Positions 6,086 to 7,784 of a DNA stretch of 7,784 nucleotides are shown piece after piece. The stretch is from positions 1-7,784 of the forward strand of contig WFPU01000227.1 of NCBI GenBank assembly GCA_015487435.1, given 5' to 3'. The notes beneath the pieces are model-generated. The model was not told the origin of the DNA, did not search any database, and was given only the letters and a program-made list of their open reading frames with translations. The position numbers and the translations under genes are program-made. The stretch comes from Sulfurimonas sp. (GTDB taxonomy: Bacteria; Campylobacterota; Campylobacteria; Campylobacterales; Sulfurimonadaceae). The stretch's first letter is position 1. Every line of letters starts with the position of its first letter.

Positions 6086-6086
6086 A

Positions 6087-6890
6087 TTAGGCTCTCATCT
6101 TTTTTTTAAACTCTATCCAATCAATAACTCTTTGAATGGAAGCTTTATCTTTTATATTTACTTCTAAAATATCAACACCAGGCTTAATCTTTCTAGCCTC
6201 TTTTTTTTCATGTTCTACATCATAATCAAAATGCTCAATTAAGTCCATTTTAGTTATAAGAATTAAATCTGCTTGACGAAACATTACAGGGTATTTCTCT
6301 ATCTTATCACTCCCCTCAGGAATAGAAATTAGCACTATGTTTAAGTGACTTCCTACATCATAAGAAGCTGGACATACTAAGTTTCCTACATTTTCTATAA
6401 AACAGACATCTATCTCACTTAGTGGCATATCGTGCAGCCCTTTGTGCACCATAAACGCATCAAGATGACAAGCAGAACCTGTTTGTATCTGAAATGCAGG
6501 AATTCCTTTAGCTTTGATTCTATCTGCATCACGAGAGGTCTCTAAATCACCCTCAATAACGCCAAATTTAAACTCAGCCATATCTGCTATATGCTCTAGT
6601 AATGTTGTTTTTCCACTTCCAGGAGAACTCATTAAATTAATAGATAAAACACCATGTTTATCAAAATGAGTACGGTTATGCCCAGCTTCATGGTTGTTTT
6701 TATCTAAGATTTTTGTAATGACACTTATGGTCTTTGTATCGTTAAGTTGAGGGTTATGATGCAGTATCTCATGTGCTGCTTGATGCTCATGCGAATGATT
6801 ATGTTCATGGTCACTATTGTGATTGCGATGATGGTGTCCACCATCTCCTAAAGTTGTTCCTGTTATACTACATCCGCAATCTGCACACAT
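6087..6890 (-). CDS. hypB: Hydrogenase nickel incorporation GTPase HypB
   Basis: HypB is the SIMIBI-class GTPase that with HypA inserts nickel into the hydrogenase large subunit. All parts are visible in the 267 residues. The N-terminal MCADCGC (C2, C5, C7) is the high-affinity nickel motif known from E. coli HypB. A histidine-rich stretch at 19-45 has 12 His, a nickel-storing feature. Then come Walker A SSPGSGKT (88-95), EGDLETSRDADR (113-124), the metal-site C141-H142 in GSACHLDA, ENVGNLVCP with C173 (166-174), and TKMD (213-216) as the guanine-specificity motif. The ATG at 6890 gives the conserved MC start and has AAGGA 8 nt before it. It is separated from the transporter gene by 67 nt, which could hold a minor internal promoter, though I see no convincing one. 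Confidence 0.97.
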   Translation of the reverse strand: MCADCGCSITGTTLGDGGHHHRNHNSDHEHNHSHEHQAAHEILHHNPQLNDTKTISVITKILDKNNHEAGHNRTHFDKHGVLSINLMSSPGSGKTTLLEHIADMAEFKFGVIEGDLETSRDADRIKAKGIPAFQIQTGSACHLDAFMVHKGLHDMPLSEIDVCFIENVGNLVCPASYDVGSHLNIVLISIPEGSDKIEKYPVMFRQADLILITKMDLIEHFDYDVEHEKKEARKIKPGVDILEVNIKDKASIQRVIDWIEFKKKMRA

Positions 6891-6957
6891 ATATTATTTC
6901 CTTATATTTATTCTAAATTTCTCTTGAATGGAGATTCGCAATACAAATACTTTTATT

Positions 6958-7599
6958 TTATGCTAGAAGCATATTTATTCCAACCGCTACAGATATAACT
7001 CCAGCAGTTGTAAAAACACGTCTTACATTTGTAATATTTGTAAGGTATTGTTTATTTAAGTAAAGTATTAAAGCTCCAAAACTTAAAAAGACTAAAGAGA
7101 CACCCATTACAAAAGCTAAAATCATGGTCCACTCAATACTATTTCCATTTATCATTCCAAGTGTAACTAGCATTCCACGTACCCCGCCTATACCCATAAG
7201 CGCACCAATTCCCCATGCTGATGCTGTTGAGTTATTTATACTATGGGAATGTTCTTTTGCAAAATATATATGGATATGCTCTTTATTATTATGCATGTGC
7301 TTATTTAATTGTATTCGATTAGTGGCTACCATCACTAATAAATATACACCCATAGCAATAATAACACTAGAAGAGATAATATCTCCATAAGCCGTAACAG
7401 ACTCAGGTAATTTATAAATTTCTAATAACTTCGCAAAAATAAAAAGCATAAGTCCATGACCAAAAGCAAACATAGTTGTTACAAGCATTGTTTTTTTCAT
7501 TGATTTGCCAATAGAAAAATCTGCAATTGCAGTTAAGTGATCTGGACCAAATGCATGAATAACACCATACCAAAAAATAATTATATAGCCCATTTCCAT
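6958..7599 (-). CDS. NicO/RcnA/UreH-like nickel (cobalt) transporter, inner membrane
   Basis: This 213-residue protein has about six predicted membrane segments (roughly 4-27, 38-59, 72-92, 127-150, 157-180, 195-212). The first contains H15-AFGP-D20-H21, the HX4DH metal-selectivity motif of nickel/cobalt transporters; the second has FAFGHGLML. The loop between segments 3 and 4 holds six histidines (101-119), a common feature of metal carriers. The fourth has GIGALMGIGGVRGML, similar to NicO-family motifs. It heads the hyp cluster in the same direction, so nickel uptake for hydrogenase is the likely job. RcnA relatives export nickel or cobalt, and the sequence alone does not settle direction or ion. 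The ATG at 7599 follows AAGGAA at about 6 nt; an in-frame ATG lies two codons later. Family assignment is from motifs, hence no gene symbol. Confidence 0.72.
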   Translation of the reverse strand: MEMGYIIIFWYGVIHAFGPDHLTAIADFSIGKSMKKTMLVTTMFAFGHGLMLFIFAKLLEIYKLPESVTAYGDIISSSVIIAMGVYLLVMVATNRIQLNKHMHNNKEHIHIYFAKEHSHSINNSTASAWGIGALMGIGGVRGMLVTLGMINGNSIEWTMILAFVMGVSLVFLSFGALILYLNKQYLTNITNVRRVFTTAGVISVAVGINMLLA

Positions 7600-7648
7600 A
7601 AAAAATTCCTTGCATAAGTGAATGTTTATTCAGTTTAAAATATTTTAT

Positions 7649-7678
7649 ATAATACCAAGTAAAAGAAAGCTAAAACAA
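7649..7678 (-). promoter_or_regulatory. Candidate promoter of the transporter-hyp cluster
   Basis: On the minus strand TGG-TATTAT (7657-7649) is an extended -10 box. A TTGTTT, 18 nt further upstream, is a weak -35. Transcription would begin near 7642, giving a leader of about 43 nt before the start codon at 7599. A 12-bp palindrome TAAAATATTTTA (7636-7647) overlaps the presumed start point, but in such AT-rich DNA this may be chance. Confidence 0.4.
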
Positions 7679-7698
7679 TCTATTTCTTATATTGTTTT
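7672..7698. promoter_or_regulatory. Inverted repeat over the candidate -35, possible operator
   Basis: AAAACAAT (7672-7679) and ATTGTTTT (7691-7698) are perfect 8-bp arms with an 11-nt spacer, so their centres lie 19 bp apart. One arm contains the presumed -35 of the hyp promoter. A dimeric regulator binding here could control the cluster. No match to a known NikR, Fur or FNR box is claimed. Confidence 0.35.
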
Positions 7699-7784
7699 CG
7701 GACTAATTGATGTAATACCAATACCCATTAAAATATAAAAGTAAGAACAGAATTTGCTAGTAGTGTATTATGAAAGCAATCCAA

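Noticed and set aside
7412..7615. 67-codon minus-strand frame over the start of the transporter gene
   Set aside because: It overlaps the transporter in another frame; the Trp/Cys/Tyr-rich product is typical of a shadow frame.
7636..7647. TAAAATATTTTA palindrome as a NikR or Fur site
   Set aside because: It is a short, purely A/T palindrome in very AT-rich DNA, with no convincing match to known operator patterns.
7704..7719. FNR box starting with TTGAT upstream of the hyp cluster
   Set aside because: Only the left half-site matches; the right half does not resemble ATCAA.
7770..7784. Possible plus-strand start (ATG AAA GCA ATC CAA) at the window end
   Set aside because: Only five codons are visible and no ribosome binding site precedes it; it cannot be supported here.
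1..7784. CRISPR array, tRNA, rRNA, transposase or toxin-antitoxin genes
   Set aside because: No regularly spaced repeats, tRNA-like or rRNA-like sequence, or proteins of these kinds were seen.

Overview
The window is AT-rich and its proteins look like those of a Campylobacterota (former Epsilonproteobacteria) member, of the free-living sulfur- or hydrogen-oxidising kind (Sulfurimonas, Sulfurovum or Arcobacter relatives). The basis is base composition, codon use and protein character; no rRNA or other marker is present, so genus is not claimed.

Layout. Positions 1-567 (+) hold the 3' part of a Crp/Fnr-type transcription regulator whose start lies before the window. Positions 568-730 are a non-coding spacer between convergent genes. 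It is filled by a nested palindromic repeat resembling a MITE or REP element. Positions 731-1480 (-) encode a DUF695/RraB-like two-domain protein with its own ribosome binding site and a perfect palindrome containing its probable -10 box. From 7599 down to 1586 (-) runs one tight gene cluster for [NiFe]-hydrogenase maturation, in transcription order: NicO-type nickel transporter, hypB, hypC, hypD, hypE, hypX, hypA. Positions 7600-7784 are the upstream region, with a candidate promoter, an inverted repeat and a duplicated 9-mer.

How the genes work together. The membrane protein probably brings in Ni2+. HypA and HypB deliver nickel to the hydrogenase large subunit. HypC, HypD and HypE build the Fe(CN)2CO unit, with HypE supplying cyanide from the thiocarbamate that HypF makes. 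HypX makes the CO ligand from formyl-tetrahydrofolate, a route known from organisms that mature hydrogenase in the presence of O2. HypF and the hydrogenase structural genes are not in the window and must be encoded elsewhere.

Most of the window is a recognisable system. The less ordinary parts are non-coding: the 142-bp nested palindrome, the operator-like palindrome before the DUF695/RraB gene (which has Crp/Fnr-box geometry), and three adjacent hairpins in the hypD-hypE gap, one of which supplies the hypD stop codon. The RraB-like domain is also odd for this group, whose well-studied members lack RNase E.
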